This document shows, piece by piece, positions 1 through 9,669 of a stretch of 64,000 nucleotides of DNA. Under the pieces are notes generated by a model, which worked only from the letters and a program-made list of their open reading frames with translations, ran no database searches and was not told the origin of the DNA. This DNA comes from Hirsutella rhossiliensis (lineage: Eukaryota > Ascomycota > Sordariomycetes > Hypocreales > Ophiocordycipitaceae). The translations under genes and the position numbers were made by a program. The stretch spans positions 1,674,001 through 1,738,000 of the forward strand of contig NW_025408670.1 of assembly GCF_020360975.1 (NCBI RefSeq), in the 5' to 3' direction. The first letter of the stretch is position 1. The number at the start of each line of letters is the position of its first letter.

Positions 1-324
1 GCTGCGGCTCGAATTTGACCTAACTAATCATTTGCAAGAGTCCAGTTGGAGGGAGAAGTCGGGCCCTTACGGCTGCGTTGACGAAGCTCTCGACGTCGCC
101 GGCAATCAGTTTCTGTAGCGCAACGCAGTGAGCCTCCAGGAGCAAGTTGACGGTGGAAGCAAGAAGGCTCATACGTTTTCCGCGAGGGCAAATGAGATGA
201 GGCCGTCCGGGTTGGTCTTGGCATCGTACGTCTGAGCCCGGGCGAATCTCCAAGGGAGATGCTGCTTGGCAACAACGGCAGCGCTTCGCTTGGAGAGGTA
301 GGGGTTGTAGGAGGGTGATGCCAT
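1..324 (-). CDS. ACC-synthase-like PLP aminotransferase, N-terminal part (runs off window)
   Basis: The ATG is at 324-322 (CCATGG context on the plus strand). The first exon is 324-175 and encodes 50 residues beginning MASPSYNPYLSKR and containing YDAKTNPDGLISFALAEN. This is the hallmark N-terminus of the fungal 1-aminocyclopropane-1-carboxylate synthase-like class I/II aminotransferases (PWRF...NPDGLISFxxAEN). A donor GTATGAG follows directly after AEN at 174. The next in-frame codon would otherwise be a stop, so an intron is likely and the rest of the gene lies left of base 1. In the family a pyridoxal-phosphate lysine in the C-terminal part does the catalysis; it is not visible here. Fungal members often act in amino-acid or secondary metabolism rather than in ethylene formation, so substrate is unknown. 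The family call rests on 50 residues only. If the stop after AEN-V were real, this would be a truncated relic. Confidence 0.6.
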
Positions 325-428
325 GGTGGAGCAGCGAAGATTCTCTTTCTTGGACGGTACCGTGGACAGAGAAGTCAATGCTGGGGAGAGACCGTTGTTT
401 TCTTGAGTCCATGTGGCCGGAGAGAGGA

Positions 429-435
429 CTTTATA
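429..435 (-). promoter_or_regulatory. TATA-like box of the aminotransferase gene
   Basis: On the minus strand this reads TATAAAG, about 105 bp upstream of the ATG at 324. That is a normal distance for a fungal core promoter with a short 5' UTR. Confidence 0.35.
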
Positions 436-495
436 AGTGGAAGCTGAGTAACTCGAGTTGTTGTTGGCCGATACAGGTATTGAGTGGAGTGTCAC

Positions 496-1211
496 GATCC
501 CCTATCCTGGCCTGTCTCGGACTTGATGAGTCATGCCAGTGCAGCAAGCCACATCGCTCTCGATTGGAGAGGCAAACTCGCGATAGGATAGTTTGCATCA
601 AGGTTGGCCCCAACGTGCCTTCATTACTGAGGCCCGGCATAGCAATCAGTTTGAGTGCTATCCATCAAGGTCACCTTTGCCTGGCTTCTTCAGTTGGGCC
701 ACGCTCTCAAGGCAGTGTCAAGAACCTGGACTTCTCTTGGGCTGGCCATGTACGCTCCTTCTCTCCCTTCCATATAGATAAAGTGGTTTACAAGTGAATA
801 GCCATTGGATCCATTTTTCGACAAGTGACAGGCTTGCTGTTCTTTCTGGCGCTCAACCTCCCCGGGCCGACTATGGCCGACCCCGAACTGTCAGAGGCTT
901 CAGCGGCCTGAACAACAGCTGGCGGGCAGTTGGCCGCAGGAACCGAAAGCCCATCGGTTCCTCAGGCAGCACTGGGCGACAGTGCAGCAGAGCCCTAAAT
1001 ATCCAGGGCCATTTACGCGCTTCCCCCTGACGCGTCTCGCTTTCGCCATCTCCCCCAAGCGCCAGCATTTTCAACCCCCAAGCCTGCGCCCGAAACGGCG
1101 GCATTCTCACACCGTCTTGAGGATCCATGGCACTGTCGAGTGACATGCTCTCGTTGACTGCTCAGCATCTTTTATGCCGTATTGATTAAGGGGCCTCGTG
1201 CCGCCGTCATC
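496..1211. other. Divergent intergenic region
   Basis: This 0.7-kb stretch lies between two divergently transcribed genes, the aminotransferase (minus) and REC8 (plus). It presumably holds both promoters. Frames in it are short and look like no known family. I see no RNA gene or repeat. Confidence 0.5.
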
Positions 1212-3534
1212 ATGTTTTATAGCCACGAGAGTCCGTCTGCTTCCATCCCCCTATGCCTTGACGAGACTTGTGATGCTAACCACGCCTCTAGTCCTCAGCA
1301 ACAGTCAGTATGGCGTTGCCACCATCTGGTATGGCCCACATCTCTTTACGCTCTCTTCCTCCTCGCCGTCGTTATGTTGTACTGGGGAGCGAGAGCGTGG
1401 CAATGACTGACCCCCTTCTCTAGGCTGGCCGCGACGATTGGCAAAAACGCCTCCGCCGGAAAAGGTGTCCTGCGACGACTGACCAAAAAAGCCGTCCAAG
1501 GGGTGGACGTTCCCAAGGCGTGCGAGATCATCATCAACCCGGGCGCACCCTTGGCGCTGCGTCTGCAGGGCAGTCTCCTCTATGGCGTATCTCGCGTCTT
1601 CGCCGAGCAGTGCCGCTACATGCTCTCCGACGCCGAGAAGACGCAGTCTGACATGATGACTTTCTTCCGTGTCCTGCAGACAAACGAGACGGATCCTCGG
1701 GCTGGGAAGACCAAGTGAGCGTACACTTTCTTGGTCAGAGATACAAATCACTGATATGTGCACCCAACACAATAGGCGCCATCTCATCATGCTCGAGGAT
1801 GATCCGGGCTTTGACATCTTTGGTGCCCTGCCCAGTCTGGATCTGCTTGGCTGGGACACAGAGCTCGCCGGGGTTCCAAGCCAGGGCTCAACAAACAGGT
1901 TTTCTTTCATGACCCCCCAAGGCGCCTTGAGCCAGGCCAGCCATTCTTCTAGTCAGAACCAGCCGTTCCTGTCATCTGGCCCCCGGCCCTCTTCCCTTGG
2001 TGCCTCAGATTATCGCCTGCCGTCCGAATTCGGCCACCACAGCTCGCCTCTGCCAAAGCACAATCGAGACTTGGAAGCCATGCCCGAGTTTCAGCCCTTT
2101 GTCGAGGATGAGCTGGATCAAATCAACGCCATCGGCCTCGACTTTGATGCAGATGGCAACTTGATCGACATCATTGAAGCTGAACCAGAGCTGCCTCTTC
2201 TTTCTGGCACAGGCCCTCAAGCACAGCCTGAGTCCCGTGACTCGGATCGGGTCGGAGGACCCGAAGGGCAGTTGATTCTAGAAGAGGGAGATAGGCAGGT
2301 GTTGAGCCTGGGCGAAGCCGCGCTTCCAGATGCCGAGGCGTTCCCGGTTCAACGAGCAGCCAGGAAGGCCCCAAAAGTCCTCGCCGAATCCTCCGAGACC
2401 ACCGAGACTGAACAAGCGTCTGCTCATATCCGTCGCGGGCGTCCACGCAAGCTCAACTTCATGGTCGACAAGATTGATCGCGTCTCTCGCCAGGAGTTTC
2501 GCAGCTGGACCGAAAACTACGTCCAGCACATGGACGGAAGCCGCAAGCGACGCCGGATAACCACGCAGGCACAAGCCAAGAAGAACGCCGTTGCCCTCCT
2601 TTACGGCAATAGAATTGCCGGCATTGGCATTCTTCACGGCGACCTTGCACCGTCCCACCCACTGGCCCAAGAATTTGCGGGCCGAGCCCTCAAGGCCCGT
2701 CTGGAGGGCCTGCGTACCGATGAGGTCGAGTACGGATACCAGGAGAAGAGGGGCAGACGCCGCAAGTCCCCTGAGGCGTTTGGGCAAGACGATGCGGCAC
2801 GCGGCGAGCAGCGGAATGTCCGCCAGCGCATCGATGAGGACGCGGAGCTCGGGCGGGGTGACAGCCACGACGGAGACGGTCTGGTGTTTGGCGACGACTC
2901 TGCCCCTGAGATTGGGATGGAAGCAGCTCCGCCCATGGAAGACCGACGCTCTTCATCCATGATGCCGTGGAGCCGTCCGGCGTCGGTCACCCGCGGCCAG
3001 GGCAGCGCACAAAAGGGAGTGCCCTCTCCCAGCCCCCTCCACACCCGCGGTGGCAGCGTCGTTGGCTCCATTGAGCATCACAGCGACCCCATCGAGACAC
3101 CCCTGGGAGCCGCGATGGGCCTCGGGGCCCGAGATGACTCGTCACTCGACTTTGGCTCGTCCCTCGGCGCCCTTGACTTCAACCGCGGCGACCAAGAGAT
3201 ACCCGGGTAGAGCGCGGGGCTCGACGTGGCCAGTCAGGAATTCTTGGGATATGCTACAGAGCAGGCCGCCGGCAGCAGGGGCGTCGTCGCGCGAGACGCG
3301 CACAGAGGCACCGAACACCGTTGGATCACCTTTGACGAGCTCGCCGACCCGGAGACGCACACCAAGGCCGTCGCGGCGCAGGCTTTTCTCCACGTGCTCT
3401 CCCTCGCGAGCAAGAGCGCCATTGCCGTCGAGCAGGACGGCGCGGCGCACAATGTGCCCTTTGGCACCATCCGCGTCGGCATCCCCGTGCCTGCCCATCG
3501 ATCAGTCGCGTCCGAGGAGGACGAGCTGGCTTGA
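1212..3534 (+). CDS. rec8: REC8-type meiotic cohesin kleisin
   Basis: Exons 1212-1230, 1292-1328, 1424-1714 and 1776 onward join in frame to give MFYSHEILSNSQYGVATIW, then LAATIGKNASAGKGVLRRL. This is the N-terminal Rad21/Rec8 domain that binds the SMC3 head. About 500 disordered, acidic residues follow. The C-terminal winged helix (SQEFLGYA...AAQAFLHVLSLASKS...VEQDG) binds the SMC1 head. The start fits Rec8 better than mitotic Rad21/Scc1. Introns carry GCTAAC or TGAC-type branch points. The product would hold sister chromatids together in meiosis and be cleaved by separase. Oddity: an in-frame TAG at 3208-3210 separates the middle from the C-terminal domain, with the same frame open on both sides. 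A 75-bp intron 3159-3233 with a weak GTCCCT donor would remove it and give 676 residues; otherwise the protein ends at 593 without its SMC1-binding domain. The 1231 donor (GTCCGT) is similarly weak yet clearly used. Confidence 0.85.
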
Positions 3535-4085
3535 GTGGCGACGGCCTACCCTTTTTGCGCAGATTTGACGTTCGATGTCGCGTGCATTTTCTCCATTGGG
3601 ACGCGCGCCTGGACGATCAAAAGTGGTTTGATTTTTATTGCACTGCATTTCAAATGGGAGTCTGGCCGGCGCTTTTTCGTCGACTTTCTTTTTCTTCGTT
3701 CTTTTTTCAATTTCTCGATCATCGTTCAAGCGCAAGATTCGTAAAACGGGCGTCTGGTATTTTTTGTCTTCATCGCATCTGGACTCGGGTCTGCGAGAGG
3801 AGGGCTGGCAAGGGGTTCGGAGCATCGACAGGTATGGAACTCGGGATACGGGGGGGTGGTTGCTACATTGTGCATTGGTTTTCTCTTATTCTTCTGCGTA
3901 TTGAGAAGGCGACGAGGCCGTTCACGGTTTGCGGGACGGAAGTTGTCGTCTGGGTGAGAGTCGAGCGAAAGGTCGTCTCATCTGGGGTTCAAAACATCAA
4001 AAGCATGGCGCGATAATTAAGAGCAGCTTCCTGATATCGTCCTGATTCATACGTCGTCGTACACGTGCAACCGTCCGCACTTTGA

Positions 4086-5852
4086 TCAGTCATATACATT
4101 GAAAGCATCATCTTCATCCGCGGCACCCTCCCGATCTTCAAACTTCATGTAGCTCTCTTCAATGCCGTCTCCCGCGTCACCAGCATTTACCATATTCCAG
4201 GCTTCTTTGACTGATGACAGGGCAGAGTCGGGAAACGCAAGGTCGAGCGGTAGAGAGGCAAAGGTCCCAATTCTCTCGTCGGCGGAAAAGGAGCCTGTAC
4301 CCCCCCTTTGCTCGAAGTACAGTTGATACATGCACTTGGGTTGCTCTCCATCCGCAGACGCAGCAGCCAGCAGCGACGAGAGCGCCGCCTCTAGCAAATC
4401 TTTCGATCCTGGCGTGGAGATTGTGCTGAAGTAAATGGTGCCTAAGTCAACCATGTCAGCGACTGTCCAAGCAAGATGTTGATGATGGAAAGCGTATGGT
4501 TGGGAAGTGCCATCAGGTTGTTGAAAATATGTCGTCAATGGAGTTCAGACAATGTAGATAAGATTTGTTTTCGATGATCATCCTGGCACATCAAAAAGCA
4601 GACGGAAAACTCCAAAAAACTTACATTGTCCGCTGGGGCATTCGCCAGTCTCATCAGAATGCACCAAGGCGTATGCTGGAAACTCGGAGGCCTCTACACC
4701 CGGGATCGATCCGGGAGGAAATGCAGCCACAGCCACGCAGGGAGTAGGAGCACCGTCGACTACAGCCTTGAACATTGACGGCAGGTCCGACTCAACAACG
4801 GCAGTCAGTCGACTGACGGCGGTTGTGGCGTCAGAAGGCAAGCTTGAGCTTTGGACTAAAGCTTCCGCTCGTATGACGGTGCCGTTGGAGAGTGTGGCTT
4901 CGAGCTCGGATTCTTCACCATCGCGTGTGGAAGGGACCCTCTGTACATCCGAAAGTCCAGTCCCGAGCATGTAGACGGCGCCACCCACGGCGGCAGCGCG
5001 ACAGCCCACTTGGGCGACCTCGGACAAGCCGCCCCATTTAGGGTAGACGGCCGCAAAGCCGGGACCGAACAAGCCCATGGAAGTCAGATGACGATGTATG
5101 GCGGCGAGACCAGCCCCGACCGAGATCTTGCCGTCTAGGCTGAGAGTTAAGGCGATGACATAGGACCGCAGCTCGCGGTCGAGCTTGAATTCCGATTCCA
5201 GGAAGTCGGCCAGCTTGTCGTCCGCCTTGGGCCCCCACAGCTCGGTTTGTGGCTCCGAGTCATAGGCGAGGACAAACTTGAGAAACTTCATCAAGGAGCG
5301 TTTAGACTGAGACGAGATGGCGGCCGTAGCGAAAACATCTTCTCGCGTTGAGGGCACACGGCTGAGGGTGGATGTTGGGGTCGAGTCGGAAACCGGTTGG
5401 AAGATGTAAAAGGATCCGACAGCGAGGAACTCAACCTGGCGGAACGCCTTTGTCGAGACCAGCTGCGACAGGAGTTCGGACCGCGTATGGATCAGCTGTG
5501 GCGCCAGGGCTAAGCTGTAGGCCCGCGAGAAGGACAGCCCCTCGGTTCCCCTATTCACCTGCGCTGCGGCAAAGGGACGATCGGCATCGGTTGACTGGTG
5601 CTTCTCAGCCCACTCATCCGCCTCCTGCAAGCTGAGGGCAGCCTCGGCGCCGCCATAGTAGCTGTTTGAGTCGACGTGGAGGACATTCTTGCCCGACCGT
5701 GAGAGCGCTCTGTGCTCAGCAGGGCAGGCTGGGTCAGTCAGTTTGAGGACAGGCACGCGAATAGAGGGGGGGGCTTACAGGGCCAGAAGGGACTGTTGAA
5801 GGCCGGTGCCGCTGATGATTACATCCCACCGCGTCTCGGAGAGGGATTCCAT
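4086..5852 (-). CDS. mrs6: Rab escort protein (Rab geranylgeranyltransferase component A)
   Basis: Three exons, 5852-5779, 5709-4625 and 4441-4086, join exactly in frame to 504 residues. The N-terminus reads WDVIISGTGLQQSLLALALS, then GKNVLHVDSNSYYGG. This is the GDI/REP Rossmann-like fold motif, in which the family no longer uses FAD as an enzyme. The second exon carries the GDI-superfamily core, and the third the TIYFSTISTPGSKDLLEAAL segment and an acidic tail. Divergence from canonical GDI (LTECILSG type) and the REP-like N-terminus argue for Mrs6/REP rather than Rab GDI. REP presents newly made Rab GTPases to geranylgeranyltransferase II in the cytosol and delivers them to membranes, so it is an essential secretory-pathway gene. 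It is convergent with REC8, with 551 bp between stops. Introns have strong GTAAG donors and a GCTGAC branch point. Confidence 0.88.
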
Positions 5853-6353
5853 GGCGGTGCAAAAAAGGAGATGGGGGAGGGATATGGAGGGCAGAAAGGA
5901 AGAAGGGTGGGTTCGGACGACCAGATTTTTCCACTGCCGAGCGAGTAGGTGGGGCTTAGGTGGGCCCCGCGCCAGGGCCCGCTCTACTGTACGTATTTCA
6001 CGCCCGACGGGAGCGGCGAGAAATTTTGTTTCCTGATTTGTTCTTCAACCCGCTCCTTTCTTCACGCGTCGCCTTGGGCACCTTTGGTGTACAGTAAGTG
6101 GCGTCGCGAGATTATCGTATACTTGGAGCGGTAGAAGAAAATGTCTGCTTGTATCTACTGCCCTTGAATAACGTCTGAAAGGGTGGTTCGAACGGTTGAC
6201 ACACTGCATCATCCCGGTACCAGCAGCCGTAGGACGGACTGGCCTGCTATCACGCAGTGCCGGACGGAGAGTTGAATCTGCATCATGATCAAGCGTAGCA
6301 ACAGAGGCATGTTCATTGTTCATGACGTATGCACGCGAGGGTATCATTGGTCT
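5853..6353. other. Intergenic region upstream of MRS6
   Basis: About 500 bp between the MRS6 start and the RRP43 stop, both on the minus strand. It should contain the MRS6 promoter and the RRP43 3' UTR. No other feature is visible. Confidence 0.4.
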
Positions 6354-7361
6354 CTATGTCTGCTGGCTCGTGACAGCGGTGGCCACCTCTTTCCACCGCT
6401 TGCCTGCCCATCCTAAAAACTCCTTGGACCGGAGGACGCTTGGAGACAGCGTCACGCCGCCGTGTTTTGAGAGAGACAATATTCTCATGGCCTTGCCCTT
6501 GCCGTCAACCACAATGGTGACGCTCTCATCGCACAGAGACTCCTCAAGCCTGTCCGGGTCCATCAATAGCCAGTGCTTGCCGTCGGCCGGCCGGTCCGTC
6601 TCCTTGCCGGTGAAGACGGCGGCCGTGCATGCAACGGGTATGCCGTTGAGCGTCAACGGCTTCGGGTCCTTTCTGGAGCAAGCGACGAGCTCCGTGTCCA
6701 CGTCATAGCGTGTACGGGGAATCTTGGTGTCCTTCAACGCAGCCACAGTCGCCGCCCAGGCCGCGTCTAAGGGGTTCCCGTCAAAGGAAATGAAGAATAT
6801 GTCGATGTAGAGCACCCAGTAGGCGGCGACATACTGGCCATCCGTGTCGCCAGCATCATCTGCATCCTCTTCCATGGCATCTTGGTCGGCCGCCAAGCGC
6901 TCCGAGGGTCGCGTGTGCCATATCCGCAGGTCATCCGGCTGAACGAGCTTGGAGCTATGGAGCAGAGAGTATATCCTCGTGCTGAGCGTCTGTGCGAGTG
7001 TCGTCGGCGGGCCGCCGGGAAGGAACTGAGGCGCGCAGCCCGTGGCTAGTTCGATATTCGGCACCAAGAGGTCGTAGTCCCTGAGCTCTGTGTCGGCGTT
7101 GGAGGCGCGGTGGTTGGGGATGTTGGAAGTCAAGATGGTCTCGCCGCGAACACCGCAAACGACAGTCGTGTCGCCCATGCGCACGACGGCGCTGCCCTGG
7201 GCATGCGACAGGCTCGAGAGATTGGCCGTCAGGGGCCTGCATTCACCGGGAGCCCGGCCGTTGCTCCTGGCAGCCGGAACGTCGCTGTTGGGGGGCTCGA
7301 GGTTGGCGAGGAGGTATGGATACGGGGAGAGCTTCGCGAATGTGGCGCGGGAGAGCGCCAT
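6354..7361 (-). CDS. rrp43: Exosome complex component RRP43 (RNase PH-like)
   Basis: A single uninterrupted frame of 335 residues starts at ATG 7361. The order is a short N-terminal helix (residues 1-30), the RNase PH first domain (NGRAPGECRPL, then GSAVVRMGDTTVVCGVRGE and the PNIELATGCAPQF segment) and the second RNase PH domain (VACTAAVFTG, KHWLLMDPDRLEESLCDESVTIVVD). An acidic loop around residues 160-175 is variable in the family. RRP43 is one of six RNase PH-fold subunits forming the catalytically inert ring of the RNA exosome. The ring works in rRNA 3' processing and RNA decay in nucleus and cytoplasm. Length matches fungal RRP43 and EXOSC8. EXOSC7/RRP42 is the main alternative. The lack of introns is unusual in this neighbourhood. 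Confidence 0.85.
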   Translation of the reverse strand: MALSRATFAKLSPYPYLLANLEPPNSDVPAARSNGRAPGECRPLTANLSSLSHAQGSAVVRMGDTTVVCGVRGETILTSNIPNHRASNADTELRDYDLLVPNIELATGCAPQFLPGGPPTTLAQTLSTRIYSLLHSSKLVQPDDLRIWHTRPSERLAADQDAMEEDADDAGDTDGQYVAAYWVLYIDIFFISFDGNPLDAAWAATVAALKDTKIPRTRYDVDTELVACSRKDPKPLTLNGIPVACTAAVFTGKETDRPADGKHWLLMDPDRLEESLCDESVTIVVDGKGKAMRILSLSKHGGVTLSPSVLRSKEFLGWAGKRWKEVATAVTSQQT

Positions 7362-9669
7362 GGCTCCGAGGATGATCTGAGGGGAGGCGTGCCGAGAAAG
7401 GTGGTCGAGATGTGGTAAGCTGGTGCAGTGCGGCCGTGAAAAAGCTGGGCCTTGTGTCGGCCTCGTGGGGCCAGAGCTGCTTCAACCAATGAAACGACCT
7501 GTTTTGAGGTGACCAACGAAAGCGACTTTGAACGCGACTTATTAATTAGTCCTTTCTCGAATCCTCCTTTAAGAGACAATATTCGACACAGGCTTGTCTT
7601 TACTCAAGTGAGAGTCCATAGCGTGCTAAGCATTAATTAGCTATTGAGCGTATTTCATCGACTAATAGTACCCAAGGCATAACCAACGCGCATCGCCTGG
7701 AATCGGATGCATCAGCATTGCATGTAGCAGACATCAACCCATCAAATCAATCTCGTGTACACATATCAGCCTGGCAAAACTTAAAGACAACCTTGTCAGC
7801 AGCGACTAGAGTCTAGACGAGCGTGTTTCGTGGAGGAATCGCCGGTTCGTGAGACGTCTACCTCAAGCCCGGACGACTGTAGACTCGTGCTACAACCGCC
7901 CGTGACATTCCTTCATTTCGGTCTCGGTTTGGTTGGAACGGCACTGTCGACATTCCTTCCCATTGCGCAATAGTCTGATGGGCCTTTGTGACTTGCGAAC
8001 AGCGCCGATAAGTCTTGGCACGTCGTGCAAGGCGCGGGCTGCCGTTGTTGTCATGCGTGGCTTGAGGCTGCGGTCGCACCACTGATGCAACGCGCAGCCA
8101 AAGGATAACCAGTCGCTCGAAAATGGGCTTGGTATCTGACAACCAAGCAGGAGCGTGTGAGTGTGGGCGCTTTCTATGGCATGATGTAATGAAATGCAGT
8201 CGACGGGTGTCGATTTGTATGGACTTCCGGAGCTTACAACTTCAACGATGCAACCATCACGAAGTCGAGGCCGACGGGCGACGGCCCTGCAGTGCACTTG
8301 CATCATGCTGTTGGTCCGGGCTCTTGGGACGACGTCGTCGAGGACGGTAACAGCAGCATGCGGCCGAAATGGTCGCCCGCAGACGAAATCACCAAAGAGA
8401 CCGACTTCGGCAGGGCGGGCCCAGCATCGAGTGCGACGCTGCCAGAGCGGGGAGTATAGCCACGTAAGTACCTAACAGTGCAGAGTGCAGCTGGTTGTGA
8501 TGGAGCACCTCGTCCTCGGCTTCGAGCCCCGGTGCAGCCGCCGCGGCGACGATGCAGGCACGGCGGAGTCGAGAAGAGGGCGGTGATGAGGTGCGTGACG
8601 ATGGCTCCATTGCAAGTAACGGTGCCATTTGGGCGGGTTGGCGGGCAGCCACTGGAAACGGCACCCGGGGGCCGAGGCGAATCAGGTGCCGCCTGCTAGC
8701 GCCTGTCTCGCCAACAGCTCGCCAAATCAGGGCCCACGACGACCCCTGGACGGCCGGCGGCCCCCACTGGACGCCCACCGAGTGCGTTCATTCACTCTCC
8801 GCGGTGGATGCTGTCCTCCCTCGCGGCTTCTTCTCCGCATCAACCTCTTTGTCTGTCCATCTCGCGAATATTCGTGGTGCTTTGCAAAACTCGACGCATC
8901 TGCCGGCCGACGACGGAAAGAAAAAGAAAAAAAAGAGCTCCTCTACCATGGACTGACCCTCTTTCCTCGCCCGTCCTCGCCCGTCCTCGCCCGAAAGGCT
9001 GTTGGCCTCGCCAGGACGGCATCGCGAAACCATCGCAAAATGCGGGCGACATGCATGTCACCCACACTCGGCAACGCTGGGCGCGCGCGCCAAATCGTCC
9101 AGTCCCCTGCGCCGTCGGCGATGTGACGACCCGGTCGGTCCCTTTTCCCGGTGGCCTCTGGCCAATCTCGGGGCTCCGTCAGCCGCCCGACCCCAGAAAA
9201 CACACCATGTCGTCCCGTGTCCGTGCCTCGTGCCCATGCTGTTGGCTCGCCCTCTCTGCCCTACCGTTGTCTGCGTGGCAAACCTCCCTCTTGTTGACGC
9301 TGGCAGAGACCTGCTTTCCCATGTATGTACTGTATGTATATCCTGCCTGTCTCACTGCTCACCCTCCCCCCCCTCCTGTCCCTCCTCCCATGCCGCCTTG
9401 TTGCGCGCCGTCTGTGTGACGGCCGACGCCAAGTTCTTAGAGCATCTTACTCCGTATTGTTCCACCAGCGCTGACACGACGTCTTTTTTCTTGCCAAAGC
9501 CCCCACCAAGCAGACGGCGACAACGGCTCTCCGTCTTTGACCCAATCCTGGGACGCTTGACATGTCCCCTCTCGAGGCGCCGCCCGAGCAATTGAGTCGC
9601 CTGCGGTGCATGTCGTCTTGAAGCAGAAAGCTCCATTGCGAGAAAAGCCGAGCTGCTGTTCCGTCAGAC
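7362..9669. other. 2.3-kb intergenic region upstream of the ferric reductase
   Basis: Several overlapping frames of 80-200 codons exist here but they overlap each other on both strands, lack recognisable domains and look like GC-rich shadows. The last 350 bp are strongly CT-rich (for example around 9,358-9,400 and 9,500-9,600), typical of a filamentous-fungal promoter or 5' leader. A 10-bp unit is repeated about three times at 8,966-8,995. I find no tRNA or other RNA gene. The length suggests a regulated promoter for the reductase. Confidence 0.4.

Noticed and set aside
7858..9636. Several 80-200-codon frames between RRP43 and the ferric reductase
   Set aside because: They overlap on both strands, lack introns that join them, lack domains, and coincide with CT-rich promoter sequence.
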